Made by a program: the position numbers and the translations under genes. Below are positions 11,486 through 23,879 of a stretch of 64,000 nucleotides of DNA, in pieces (position 1 is the first letter of the stretch; each line of letters opens with the position of its first letter). This stretch comes from Patiria pectinifera (Eukaryota > Echinodermata > Asteroidea > Valvatida > Asterinidae), in assembly GCA_029964075.1 (NCBI GenBank), contig CM057129.1, positions 20,761,430 through 20,825,429 on the forward strand. The letters run 5' to 3'. The notes beneath the pieces are model-generated. The model was not told the DNA's origin. It did not search any database and was given only the letters and a program-made list of their open reading frames with translations.

Positions 11486-14400
11486 CGCGGTTGAGGTCGC
11501 ATAGACGCACTGCCAAGGTGATTTTAATGCATAGCAAATAAGCTTGTTGCTTTCCGTTACCAGGACATGTTGCAAATGTCCAGCTGTACTGACAAGGCAA
11601 AAACTGCGTAATCTTGCTGCAGTAAGTGCTCAAAATTCATGCACCAGTATTGTCCAGTCAGTGGTGACAATATGTCTATTCCCGTTATTCGCAATTTTCA
11701 ATTTGGTACTTTGGTGTATAGGCCTACACGTGGATATCACTGCGAACTCTGAAAACACTCTAGATAAATTTGACTACGGAAAGAGTCAAACGAGCACCCA
11801 GCTGACCCTAGCTGTAGTCAGCTTGGCGTAAGTTTGACTGTTTTCTACGCAAATATATCTAGAATTTGTTTCACCAGTGTATGGCGTCACACGAAGGAGT
11901 TTTCGAAAGCTGGGTTTGTTCCCAGCTGTGACTAATTAAATTGTGGCTTCGCAATAATTTAAAACCCTTTTTTTATACCGAACAAGATGAAAGCACTTTC
12001 AACGGACATTCATGTAATAAAACTTGATAAACCTTAAGCAGAAAATGAACCCATATTGGGACAAAATAGGGACCTATAGACAAATCTGCGGTTTGGAGAA
12101 CAAAATCAATTTTTGGATAATTATTTTCGCCTAGGGAAATTCACTATAATGTTCACTCTGACATTAATTTTTCAAACGGTGTGATGGGTTGATTCCTCTG
12201 TATATGCAATAATGCCATGTCACAAATGTGGGTTGCTGTCCGGACTCGAATCTGAAAAGTTCAGAGACCGAGATAATCCTCTCTGAAAGCTACATTGCTT
12301 GCCAGCACGATCGTGGCTATCCGATGATGCCCCGTCCCTAGCCCTTGGCATCAGCTGGGGAGAGAGTTTGTCATTCCACTCTTGCATTTGAATTATATTT
12401 AGGCTGAACACAGAATACGTAACCGGCTGATTTTTTTTTAATAAAAGGTCTACAATTGAACAAGTCTTTTCCAAATTTAGCCGACCACTTTAATAGCAAA
12501 GAAGGACAAATCGACAATTTTATTCGCGTCTGTTGATAATGAATGCATATCGATATATGGGTCAAAATAGTATGGAGACACTATTTTCACCTGTATTGCT
12601 TTTGATTAGAAAGTTCCAGTTAACCAACCTGCCAAAACCAAGTCACGGTGGTTCAACGTTAGACAGCTTGTGAACTGCCAGTCTGACCAATAAAGCATGG
12701 GAAACTAAAACATAAAATAGATGCTTAGCAGAATATAATACGCTTCCTCAATTTGCGTATTCAGGCGAGAACAAGCCACAGCCAATCAACATCAAACGGT
12801 ATTTGGATTGGGGTTGGTGTCCTTTCCCGCCCGGGCCAAACCGACGATATTGCAAGGTGGACTTGCGACTGCAGAAACATGACAACATTGACTCATGTTA
12901 TTCCGTTGAGTGTATAATACATTTTAATGTATCGCCTCTTAGTGACTTCGGGTAGAAATAAGATGATCCCGGCTAAGGCAGTCTAAACATCGGAAATGCC
13001 CGCCTTAATCCATGGGATGGCCGCTTATGGCGCTCGCTCGGCTCGATAGAACGGCCGCACGGTGTCGAGGCTTTTAAGGAGTAATCCCCTCCATCTCAAC
13101 CTCTTCCGCGTCCCCTGGGTATATCGGATAGTATATTGGAGGGACAGGTCATATAAACAAGTCAAATGTGCCCCATTCCCATGTGTTGCAGCAAAATGTT
13201 AGGGGTTATTTTTATCTCGTATTTTTCTCTATTTCGTGAGTTAAAACATTTTATTGCCACTCTCTTGATTTCGTATCTCAAGATTGTAGAGCTTTATATT
13301 TCCCTAAATCAGTCGAGTTAGGCTATATGTTAAATAATATTAAATAATATCCGATGTGCAAAGACACGCACATGGATTTTTGAGTGTATAAACCCCACAC
13401 AGTTCTCAAGCTTTCCTTTGAATTTTGCTATAAACGCACATTCACTAATAGGTGCATTCAATTTAGGCCATTTCTTTTAGAAAGCCTGGAAAATTCAGCC
13501 ACTAAGGCCAATTTTGTTTCTGTACATCCTCGAGGTGTTTTGTTTTAATTGTGTTACGCCAAAACCGTCGGTAACTAACTAATTACTTGCAAATCGCCGT
13601 TTACTGTAAAGTTGAAAACAAACTGACAGTGAACAAGTACAATCAGCAATTATTGAAACACTTTTTCGATTTTACAACAAACGCCATACATTATCCAAGA
13701 TTAAAATCCAAGTGATGCAAAGATGCCCCGCCCTTTTCCCGCCCTCTGTTGGCAGGTGGTAAGTTAACGATACACGTTTGTTTCCGTTCCCGGATACAGT
13801 TAAGAATGCAAACATTCCAGTTTGCAAACTACAAACATTGCTTCGGTTTTTTTCATACCCAAGGTTGAAGCTGTGATCAATTCCGCATAGTGCATGTACT
13901 CTGTAAAGAGTTGAAGATCAGACTTTTCCAAGTAATGAACTCCCGTCGTCAATCGATTAAACTTAATTCAAAACCGCTAATCTTTGTTGTAGAATTCAAT
14001 CTGGTTTAAAAGTCCAGAAAAAAATACACGATCCGGCTTCCCTTAACATCATTTTCTTCATATTGAATACAATTAGCGTATGTCAGACCTGATGAACAAA
14101 CTGGACGCACTCAATTGGATTCAGAGCCAGGTGTTCATCATCCGAACGGCAACACACTGAAACTTGGTACTATTTTCCATTGAAAAGAAGCTAATTATTT
14201 CCCCTAAAAAGGAAATTAATGAGAAACTGATGTTGGTTCCTCAGACTCTCCCCGTTCACACATCTCAACCACGCGGATCATCGGCCAAGAAGGTCATTCA
14301 TTGCTGGCAATTTCCCGAAGTTTTGGTTTTTTTACGGGCCAAACAACGGCAACACCGTGACGGCGTGTCGAGCGATCAATGCGGGCGGAAGGGAGAGCAC

Positions 14401-16781
14401 GTGTAGTTGTATTTGTAAGCCTGCGGACTTCACTTTATAGATTACCAAGACCGGCGAGCGAGCATCAGCGAGCGGAAGGGTTGTACACACGGGACTGACC
14501 CTGCGGGAACCCGACTGTTCGGCCCCACAACTTCTAAACCACCTGCCTCTGTTTACGGAGTAAGGTGTCTGGAAACTGTCAGGTTTCTTGGCAAACTTGA
14601 CATTGAGTTGACTTTAATATTTCATCAATACACGTATTAATTGATATAAAATCGTAGTTATTTTCAACAATTTATCAACAATGCAAAGGTGTGATTAAGT
14701 TGCTTTGAAGTAATCCAGATATATATAATAGACTCTCTTTTTTTACCTCATATGTCAGTGGCGGGTCTGCGACGGGGAGGGGGGAGGTAAATAGGGGTAT
14801 GATATAACCTCCCCTGGGTCGCCAAAAAGGAAAACAACCGTAGAAAAAATCCCCGTCTTGACAGCGAAACCCACTTCTAAAGCAAAACCTGGATCCGCCT
14901 CCTTTATTTTAGAGTATGATCACACCATAAAAAGTTGAAATTGGCTCAATATAAGCCTAATATTGCATCATAGGCAATTATTAATTCAGCTACACAACTT
15001 AGTTAAGAAACTGCATGTTTAAAGGTTAGGACAGGCAGGAAATATTGAGGATTGGTGCGAATACCACAGTCGGCTGGGCCTCAGTGTGTAACAGTTGAGA
15101 TGAAGGCTGGCATTTGGGATCACATCTCAATGTGTTGAGCAAACACAATCAGATAAAATGTACATTACATTCTCCAAATTTGTAATGTTTCGGATCGGTT
15201 CAGACATAGTCAACATTTAGTTATTCCACACTTACATGGACATATCTCACTTTCCCCGAGACTAATAAGAAGTTCAAGTGTAGTCTTACGAAACACGATT
15301 TCAAACCACTTACGAATTGCCTGTAACAAATGTATTGTACATTGCGTTGGAGCGATAGTGCCAGGTGCGTTGTTTAAAGGCATCCTTGAAATATTAAAGC
15401 TCAATAATTAAATCACCACACCCTAGCACTCCCAGCTCTTTGAAATTTCACCTGGTAGTTTTGAAATACTTTGCAGGATTATAAGGAGTACAGCCCTTTC
15501 TAGGTTTAGTGCCACTTAAACAGACGTGCCTTTATATCATGCAGGTAGATTTCGGAGGAGCCTGGAACAAAATAGTTAAAGGGCAATTCTTTTAATGCAC
15601 CTTTTGTGTCCCATTTATGTTTATTTTCAATCTTCATAATTGCCACTTCTAAAGGTGTTTCGATGCCTTTTAGTATTTTATGCTAATGCGAATTTCCATA
15701 TGAAGCAAAACTGTATTGTCATATTCGGCAGAAGCTTCAATGTTACCATGGAGGAAGGGTGTTGCAGCTGTAGCAACACATTTCCCCAGATTTTTGGGGG
15801 GTTTCGTCATGTCGCTTTTTTGGGGGTTTTAGTGATACGTTGTTGCATCAGTACATGAAATTAATTATGTCTATATAAGAACACAATTTATGCAAAATGT
15901 TTTGCACAAATTTAAACAAATTTTGACCAAAAGAGATGTCACAAGGTTTACAAATATTTCAGAGAAATGAATACTCGTGCAAAACACGTTGCAGTGTAAA
16001 CTTCATGTCATGGCGCATGGCCCCCTTAAAAATGGTATACCGGGCATACACGTTTTGTATGTTGTACAGCGGGCAGCGGTATATTAAGAAACACTTAAGT
16101 TCGACTGCAAACATTTGACTTTGTTTTAGGCATTTGCACTACCCTTGGAAAGCGGCAAAATAAACACGGTCCTATATTGTCCGGTCTCTATAGAGTTACG
16201 CACATGCAGCTTTTATCAACTTTGATGACACATTAATCAATCACTAGTTTATATTGGGTTTCCGCCTCGTGAGGCCTGTGGTATAGTTGCACAGCAAACA
16301 TCTCGCGTACAAGGAAGACTTTGTTGACGTAAAAAAATAATAATAAAAGACTCACCACGAATGTTTACTATGTGCAAGCAATTACCCTTTGCACGGACCT
16401 CATGCAGCTTTCCTAACATTTAAAATAATAATTATAGAGGTATTGTATAAAGCACTCTCGCAGAACCGTTTAAGGTTTATAATGGATCCTTATCAGCTCC
16501 TTGGGAAGTGACTGAGTGCACTTACCTTTGAAGGTTCGCATCAATGTTTTATTGGCATCCTTGACAATGCTCTGATTATCATAAATCTCATACATAATTC
16601 GCTTGAAACCGTTAGTCGCATACTGCAATAATGTTATCGCTGCAATTGTGTAACCATAAAGATTAAAGCTCATAATTGTATACTGTAGAACAGGAGTGAA
16701 GACGACTATTTTTAAATCGATATTCTTTCATCATTTCTCTATGGACACGTGAAATATTAATAGGAAAGATGGAAAAGGGGG

Positions 16782-17175
16782 CCAGGAGCGTCGGGGACGT
16801 CTTTATAGTCCGAAGTACCATTGGTCCGACGTCCCATTGGTCCGACGGTACGGCCCATTGCTCTATACGTTCCATTGGTATAAACGTCCGTTGGTCCGAC
16901 GTCCCATTGGTCCGACGTCCCATTGGTCCGACGTCCCATTGGTCCCGCACAGTACTATGTTTCGTCGGAGCAATGGGACTTCGGAGCAATGGGACTTCGG
17001 AGCAATGGGACGTCGGACCAATGGGACGTCGGACCAATGGGACTTCGGACCAATGGGACGTCGGACCAATGGGACGTCGGACCAATGGGACTTCGGACCA
17101 ATGGGACTTCGGACCAATGGGACTTTGGACTCGACCAATGGTACTTCGGACTATCGAGACGTAACCAGGAGCGTC
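16782..17175. mobile_element. Foldback element made of inverted 16-bp tandem units
   Basis: The right half is a tandem array of the 16-bp unit CGGACCAATGGGACGT. The left half carries the same unit inverted (CCCATTGGTCCGACGT). The outer ends are inverted copies of ATAGTCCGAAGTACCATTGG. An 11-bp direct repeat, CCAGGAGCGTC, lies at 16782-16792 and 17165-17175, in the position of a target duplication. Units vary at two sites (ACC/AGC and ACGT/ACTT). The overlapping open frames on both strands are translations of this repeat, not genes. Confidence 0.85.
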
Positions 17176-20100
17176 ATTGACGTCCATCCCCCTGCCCTCC
17201 CAGCGCTTTTCCAATTGGCAAAGACCGACCGCCCACTTGCTTCTTCCTCCCTGAAAAAAACCTTGGTTCTAGTTCCGCAGGTGGCTCGAGTTCTAAGTAA
17301 ACACATAAATATTTAACCGAAATAAAAAAAATCGATTAGTTGAAAAGCGTACCTTTCTTACTCTGTAAAAGATTGGAATTTCATTCTATCAGACTGAAAC
17401 TAGGAACAAGACGATTTTAGAGTGAAATTCAGTCAATAAAATCGATCAAGTTTTCTCTCGAGTATCCAACTATAAAAAGATTTCAACTAAAATGTAGTTT
17501 TGCCTAACACGGATGCCGACCACTTTTCACGAAAATTAGAGTGATGTTCACTCTAAATCTGTTGGTGTATAGGAGAAAAAACCGTTGGGTGCTGTTCTAA
17601 AGTCAGTGGAAAAGAAAATAAATTGCTGTAAACGAGAACCTAACTTTTTTTGGTCAACATTTTCCCCCGCTAGACTTTGAACATTAAAATGGGGGGAAAA
17701 GCCTCGAGAAATCAAACACGCTGGCGGAGCTGATGACAGCTGTCTAGGCATGATGACCCGGACAAATTGCGGTGCCAAATGCCGCTTTGCACCGGCGCGT
17801 GGTCCCCGAAATACCGCAACGCGGAGGGAAATATTTGATTAGTTGCCGTATGTGGGCTTTAAAGCCCGCGGCGTAGATGTTCTCAGCCGAGTAAATAATT
17901 GGGCATACATGTTAGGGAAAAACTCGAACACACTATTGTTCGAGCATAATTTGAAAGAAAAGGTCAACATTCCTGACACACCGGTAATAAATGGACGTTG
18001 AGATTGCAGGAATCGTAAATCCTGTGAGGTTATGATCATGAAGTAGGCACAAACGGCAAGAACAACACCTGTGTCATATATGTTTTTGCTTTGAGTGAAT
18101 TGACACTTACATGTATGTTCGAACATTAAGCAAAGAAGTGCAATAGGGTCAATGAAATTCCGTCGCTAAATGGTTTTGCTTGAGTCAAGCTTGCCAAATT
18201 AGTTTCAACATTTCTTTGTAGGTGCCTTTACTTATCAGCATTTAAAAAAAAAATGGTACTTAACATGTTTATCAACATTCTGAGAACATTCTTCTGAAGA
18301 AGTCATCACATAGTGCTTATCAGCACGAGTGATTACTTGACCATGTGGTATACTGAGAGCCGCACAAAACTGACCTTATGGTTCTCATATTAATTCCGCA
18401 GTAAAAGAGTCATTGCAAGATTCCAAAAAATACAATAAATGAAATACCTCGTGAAATATATTTGGACGCCTTGAGAATTTCCGAGGCGTGACTCAAAGCG
18501 CGTCTGCGTCGCAAGCCGTCCGTGATGTTTCCTCAGAGCTTTTCTTAGTCGCTTTTAAAGTCTCCCAACGGGAAAAAACACAGAACTACAGAGCTCTAGG
18601 CAATGTAAACAGAAGAAATTATAACTTGAAGGGTGATTATAGGGGTTGGTGATATGATTATATTTGCGCATCTTTCCTGTAGGGGTTCCAGTGCCAGAGT
18701 GTCGGTCTAATTCCTGTTACCAAACAGACCGAGGCTCGGGAACGGGTGCTGTTACTTCAGGCGGCGGGACTGTACGCCGTGCGTCCCGGTCCGCGCACGG
18801 TAGGCTGAAAGCGGGTCAGCCGGGCGCCTTCTTGGGGGTAAACCTGTGCTTCGACTACTGATTGGCACAACGTCCTCCGGCCACTATCGAACGCAAACTC
18901 AGGCCGACAGTACCTGAGCGCCGTCTAACCAGCTTTTTTTTTTCTTGTTTGAACTAGAATCAAGGCTGGAGTGCATGTGCGTTTTGTGGAAGAGAATATC
19001 AAAAACATGGCCAGCTCATTTGAAATGAGTCTGACAAAAGAATTTTCACTTATTAATGCTTCACATTCAGCAGGAAGTGCATAATTCGCTCTTGATTTAA
19101 ATATACATCACTCATTTTGACATATTATTCTTGCATGTTCGTGTGTACAAGCATTGCATCACTGTGTGGACTTCCTAACAAAAGAGGTCCACATAAACCA
19201 GGCAGCAGCGACGTTGTGTGGACTTACCCACGTCCACACACTGTTTCCCTCTCTATGAAAAACAGGCTTAGAGACATTTTGGGGTTAGGTTTATCTGTTG
19301 CGAAATGAAGAGAACCCTAAAGGGAATCATAGAAAAAAAAATTGAGTTGAAAGCGTTTTCACAGAGTAAAATGAGTTTTTTGACAGGTTTTTTTAACTAC
19401 ACGAAAACAAAAGAATGTCCACACTAGGTATGTAACGTGTGTGTGTTGGGTCAAATATCGTTGATGGAGCCCTATCGAAAATAGACCGACTCGGATGAGT
19501 TCAGTGTCCACCGGATGATCACCAGATGATACACGTCAATCCCAAACTATTATCCTTCATTTGCGTTGACTGAGATTCACCTGCTGTACTTTAAATTGAT
19601 CTTGGGCAATGAAATAATGTGGGTATCAGTATAGATGATATAGTTTTGATGAAATGGTTAAATTCTAAATAAGCAGAGAAAACGGAAGCACCGATTCCCC
19701 TTGGCAAATGTGAATTAAACGCACCAACAGGGCCTAACGGACATTGCATCAAATACTTCAACTGGAATAAACTTTAAAACGATCCGCCCTTTAAAAGTTA
19801 CATTATACTAATGAACGTATTCTGTTCATCCGTACAGCAATTGGGAGTATTTTTTTTAAAACTCATTGCCGTTGTACCCGGATCATTCGTCACGTACTCA
19901 TATTTCCTGATCGAAAGCAATCATTTAACTCCAACAATTTTTCGTCAGTAGACCGTTAATCCAATCGCAAGCAGTAGTCATCGCGCAGGTTAGGAGCATC
20001 ATATTGGCATTAGTCCACGATAGCGTTCACCCCTAGAGTCCATTTACCCGCTGACAATATTGCAAGGGATTACGCTTTTAACCCTCGCCCGGCTTGTTTT

Positions 20101-20639
20101 CTGAACGGATGACATGCGACTTCGTTCGCTGCGAGCTTCATCAGATGATTACTGGTGAGCTTTCACCTCACCCATATCTTTTTCCCTGAAAAAAAAGTTT
20201 CCTTGCACTTTAAAATAGTGTTCATGGGATCTGCGTGCTTACCAGGTTTTATGCTATACATAGGCGTTAGTAGAATGTAGGATTTTAGTTGATTGGTGGT
20301 TACTTCGTTTGAACTCTTTTAAGTTAAGTTGGGTCGTGTTGGTATTATGTTGTTGTGGGGAGTTTGGGTGAGAATGAGTTTTGGTTTCGTGAGGGTCGCC
20401 TCAATTCCTTTATAGAGTTTCCTTAGTTTGGATGTTGTTTGGTAATTATGTGGCATAATGTGGGCGGATCAAGGTTTGGCTCAAGAGGGAGTTTAGCAGG
20501 CAGGTGCTATTTCTTTCTGGTATTTTTTTTGGCACTCGCGGGAGGAGAGGGGTGGTTAACCCCCCCCCCCCAACACCTCCCCACTCCCTGTAGACCCGCC
20601 ACTGTTACACTTGGATAGTATATGCTGCAAGGATGCGTT
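17176..20639. other. Intergenic, no gene recognised
   Basis: A GC-rich patch at 18480-18900 stands out. It contains a plus-strand frame (18664-18861) preceded by TTCCTGTAG, a possible acceptor. No frame of it matches a family that I know. The rest is AT-rich and featureless by eye. Confidence 0.4.
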
Positions 20640-20800
20640 TTGGTATAGTTAGGGTTAGGGTAAGGATTACTGGATATATAAATGGGGTAAGGGTTAGGGT
20701 AAGGCTTACTGGATATATAAATGGGGTCACTCTGCTTGTGGGGAACATAGGGACTGGGAAACACCCGGAACATAATGGACTGGGAACATAGGTACGCACC
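20640..20800. repeat. TTAGGG/GGAACATAGG dispersed repeat, copy 1
   Basis: Short runs of TTAGGGT alternate with two copies of an ACTGGATATATAAATGGGGT segment and then GGAACATAGG words. The same combination of TTAGGG runs and GGAACATAGG occurs at 45039-45145, so this is a dispersed repeat rather than a telomere. The minus open frames at 20507-20836 derive from it. Confidence 0.6.
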
Positions 20801-21348
20801 CCATTGAAGGAACTCAATCTCAGCATGTTGTGTCATTGGTGTGACTTAAAAATATTTAAATAACCACATCGCTGCATGCGTGGGAGTTTATGGTATTATG
20901 TTTGACGTGGTGACCGCTGTAGGGTGTGCTTACTGACTTCACTTCAATGCTAATTACATTGTCTATAAAATGTGAATTTTTCTTATGTTCTATATCGTTT
21001 CTTTTTTTTTCATTTTGACCATGCTGTATCATAGTGACTGACATAGTTGATTGCTAAAAAAAAAAATTGCCATCGCAGTAACTTTAAAATAAACGAGGTT
21101 TCAGAAAAATGTCCATGAGTTAACACGGTAACACCACAGTCCACGAGTGTACAGAAAGATGCACATACATATAGCTCCTGAGTATGATATTATAGGTGCA
21201 GTAATAATAAGGAAACATCACATTAGGTAATGAAAACATGCCAATGTTTTGTCATTCCGTATTCAAATAAAACAAATTAAAAGTAATACATGTAGTGCGT
21301 TTGAAGGCAAAGTGCACGTGAACAGCCAAGAACTTCTTGTGACTGGCA

Positions 21349-21553
21349 CACTGTAAATAGGTTGGATAAAACACTGTTGGGCAATGTCATTTTCCCAGCA
21401 TTGGTATGACATTACCTCGTATTGGGTTGAATTGCATGGGTAAAAACTGTCAAACTATTAGGAAGAATTAGCCCAAGAGTGTAGGTAGTTGATAATTCGA
21501 CCAGCATTGGTCGAATTATCAACCCATTTTGCCCAACTTTTTTTTACAGTGCT
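21349..21553. mobile_element. Probable MITE with CACTGTA ends
   Basis: The left end CACTGTAAATAGGTTGG and the inverted right end CACTGTAAAAAAAAGTTGG bracket about 200 bp. Inside is a hairpin with 15-bp arms (TTGATAATTCGACCA) and a 4-nt loop at about 21489-21522. Target duplication not resolved. Confidence 0.5.
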
Positions 21554-22380
21554 GTTAGACCCACGCAATTCACGTTGCTATACGACGTCACACCATAAGT
21601 AGCACAAAATTTCGGTACATCAGTATCACTTCACGAAATAAATACATTGTATGTCGAGAAAAACAAGCCTATCTCGTGCACATGTCCAAATCTCCGATTT
21701 TAAGAAACCTCGCCTACCGTCACAGCCAACGCAAAGCGCCAATGCCAGACTCATTTCCTCTTTTTTTCATTTAGGTAATTACCCTATAACCTTTATGATA
21801 TAGCGATCGAGCGCCTACGGCACCAGTGTGTCTCGCTACGCAGACAGATGTCACTTCAACCAACATACCATCACCTTATAAAAATGAGCCATCGCACAAG
21901 TGTTGAAAAAAAATTCCAATTTTAAGCGCTGCGCGTAATCAGAACGAGGGGCACTAGCTGTCGTCTGTCCTAATTAAACAGCCGCACTACTTTTGTTGTA
22001 AAAAAAAACTAGTGTTTCGCACAACGACGATTCCAATATACTCAACGCCCGTTTTCTTGGCGACACGAACATCTGCATATGGTGGCCGGATTACCAATTC
22101 GGTTTTTTCAATGCTTGAGTCCAATGGTCGTTTTGTTCGCAACGGAAATGGCAGCTTAAACTTTCGCGAATCTCGGCGGGCGCGGACGTACATCCGGGAT
22201 TTTACATTGGCTTATCTAGCTCCCAGACCCCTTTCTTGAAACTCTGGAGTCTGGAGTGCTGAATGGGAACACATAGCAACCGATTGAAGCTGGTGTTCAA
22301 ATGAATATATGTTGTCACTGACTGACGTAATCCCGCCCACGACTATCGGGCCAACCGCTCTGGTGCATTTGCGTTAACAA

Positions 22381-22609
22381 ATGGCGCGAACTCTTTTCTT
22401 TGAAAAGTATCCTGTGTTAAGTAGTGGCGTTGGAGGCAGACGTTATGGCCTATTAACCAGGGCGCCCAGAGCGCCACCCACAAAATGTCTACAACTAATG
22501 AAAGACAAAAAAACTATCAAAGCTTACAAAATAGACTACACGAACTTCAACGGCAGAGAACTTCACAAAATGCCGTGCTTTTATTACACTTTTGACAAGG
22601 CGACCGGGT
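22381..22609 (+). CDS. Unrecognised first-exon candidate
   Basis: The frame starts ATGGCGCG after a CCCGCCCA-containing stretch and stays open for 76 codons. A possible donor (CCGG|GTAAAA) lies at the end of the frame. The product begins MARTLFFEKYPVLSS and ends basic. I know no family for it. No downstream exon was found, so this is a weak candidate. Confidence 0.15.
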
Positions 22610-23458
22610 AAAAGTTACATGTATGTCATTCGTGGGAAAACAAATCTTAAGGTATTTTTTTAATACCTTTTGCAAACGGTTATCATAATACAAAATGAAT
22701 CATTTTATCATTTAGGTTGTTCCTTTAAATCTGGCGTAGTTGTCTATGTAAGGATGGAAGTGGCGTCATTATCTCCAGCGCCCAATATTGTAATTTCTAC
22801 CCTATACAGATGTGTAAAATATATATGCGACTGGGATCCCCCCCCCCCACCCCGCTGCGTGATGTTTTGGCTGATCCAGATGAAATTTATTTGCTTTTAA
22901 AAATCCTTAAAGGTTTATAAAACCTGCTTCAACGTTTAAAACTAGATAAGGTCTTTTAAGTACCAAAAACAAATGTGTGTGACGTCCACGGTTAACATGG
23001 TATATACTCGATTTACAATTGTTCATTATAGAATTACAGTATTCAAAAATAATGATTTTCTACAAAACTCGGCAAATCCATGTGTGGTTAAGCACTTTTG
23101 TGGGGGCCGGTGCGCATTCAACTCACGTTGAATTTGTAGGGAACCCGACCGGTACTAAGGATAACCTAATATACCTAGATCCTGCAGTAAAATTCTGTAT
23201 ATACATGATAACCATCGCAAAAAGAGACCTTCAATTGTCAACTTTACGGCGAGCAACATTTGCGACATAGTTTTTATTTTCAATTAATTTATCATCCTCG
23301 TACCTATATAAGTTTTCCGCTCGTCACCCACACGCGGATGGTGAAACTGGGTCATTCCGTATTACACTGACATTAACTGTGAAATAATCCACACGTGTGC
23401 CACAATGTCGCTGATGAGGGACATCTTTCAACAGTGATACGTGCGAACCTACCCGAGT

Positions 23459-23647
23459 CTACGAGGATGTGAAGTTGTTCAACGGAAAGTGATACCGATG
23501 TTTTGAATGATTTAGCGGTCGATCAACAGTCAACGGCACCGCTGTTCTGTTGATATCCGTCTCGAACCCTCTCCGCCTCTTCTTGTCAACTTCATATTCT
23601 AGAGGGGCCAGGTTGTAGTCCTCTTCGTACCTGACTGACCGAGTCAC
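23459..23647 (-). CDS. Unrecognised, protein-like terminal-exon candidate
   Basis: The minus-strand frame reads YEEDYNLAPLEYEVDKKRRR near its start and ends PLNNFTSS followed by TAG. Its codons look richer in G/C at third positions than the surrounding AT-rich DNA, and the composition is charged and free of simple repeats. A CAG lies just before the VRYEED part, but the pyrimidine tract is poor. A second open frame lies immediately upstream on the same strand (23652-23879) in another phase. I recognise no domain. Confidence 0.2.
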   Translation of the reverse strand: MTRSVRYEEDYNLAPLEYEVDKKRRRGFETDINRTAVPLTVDRPLNHSKHRYHFPLNNFTSS

Positions 23648-23879
23648 TGAATTACTGACTCACATACTGACACTGCACTTGTTGTGACAGTCTGGTTGTT
23701 GCCTGCTGAAGAGAACCGGGCAGTGATATTGTACAGGATACCCCGTAATGGGCTAAATCCGGACCAACTACCACACTAGATGCACGAAAAGACTTCCAGT
23801 GAATAGCCACTTTGTATCGTTTTAACATAAATGTATGCACTCTGGGACGATAAAGGTTATCCTTGTCTTTTTTAGACAA

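Larger units (their letters stand above)
10553..16781. other. Intergenic, apart from the mini-exon pair; no gene recognised
   Basis: The minus-strand open frame at 12220-12474 has a serine-rich, soluble-looking C-terminus (SRSLNFSDSSPDSNPHL) and could be an exon. It has no family signature and no convincing splice context. GC-richer patches occur near 13020-13060 and 14340-14530 without recognisable products. A poly-G-rich patch is at 14770-14790. Confidence 0.4.

Noticed and set aside
16663-17316. Open frames of up to 183 codons on both strands (SHWSEVPLVRRPIGPT and similar)
   Set aside because: All are readings of the 16-bp foldback units; every frame is open because the repeat lacks stop codons.
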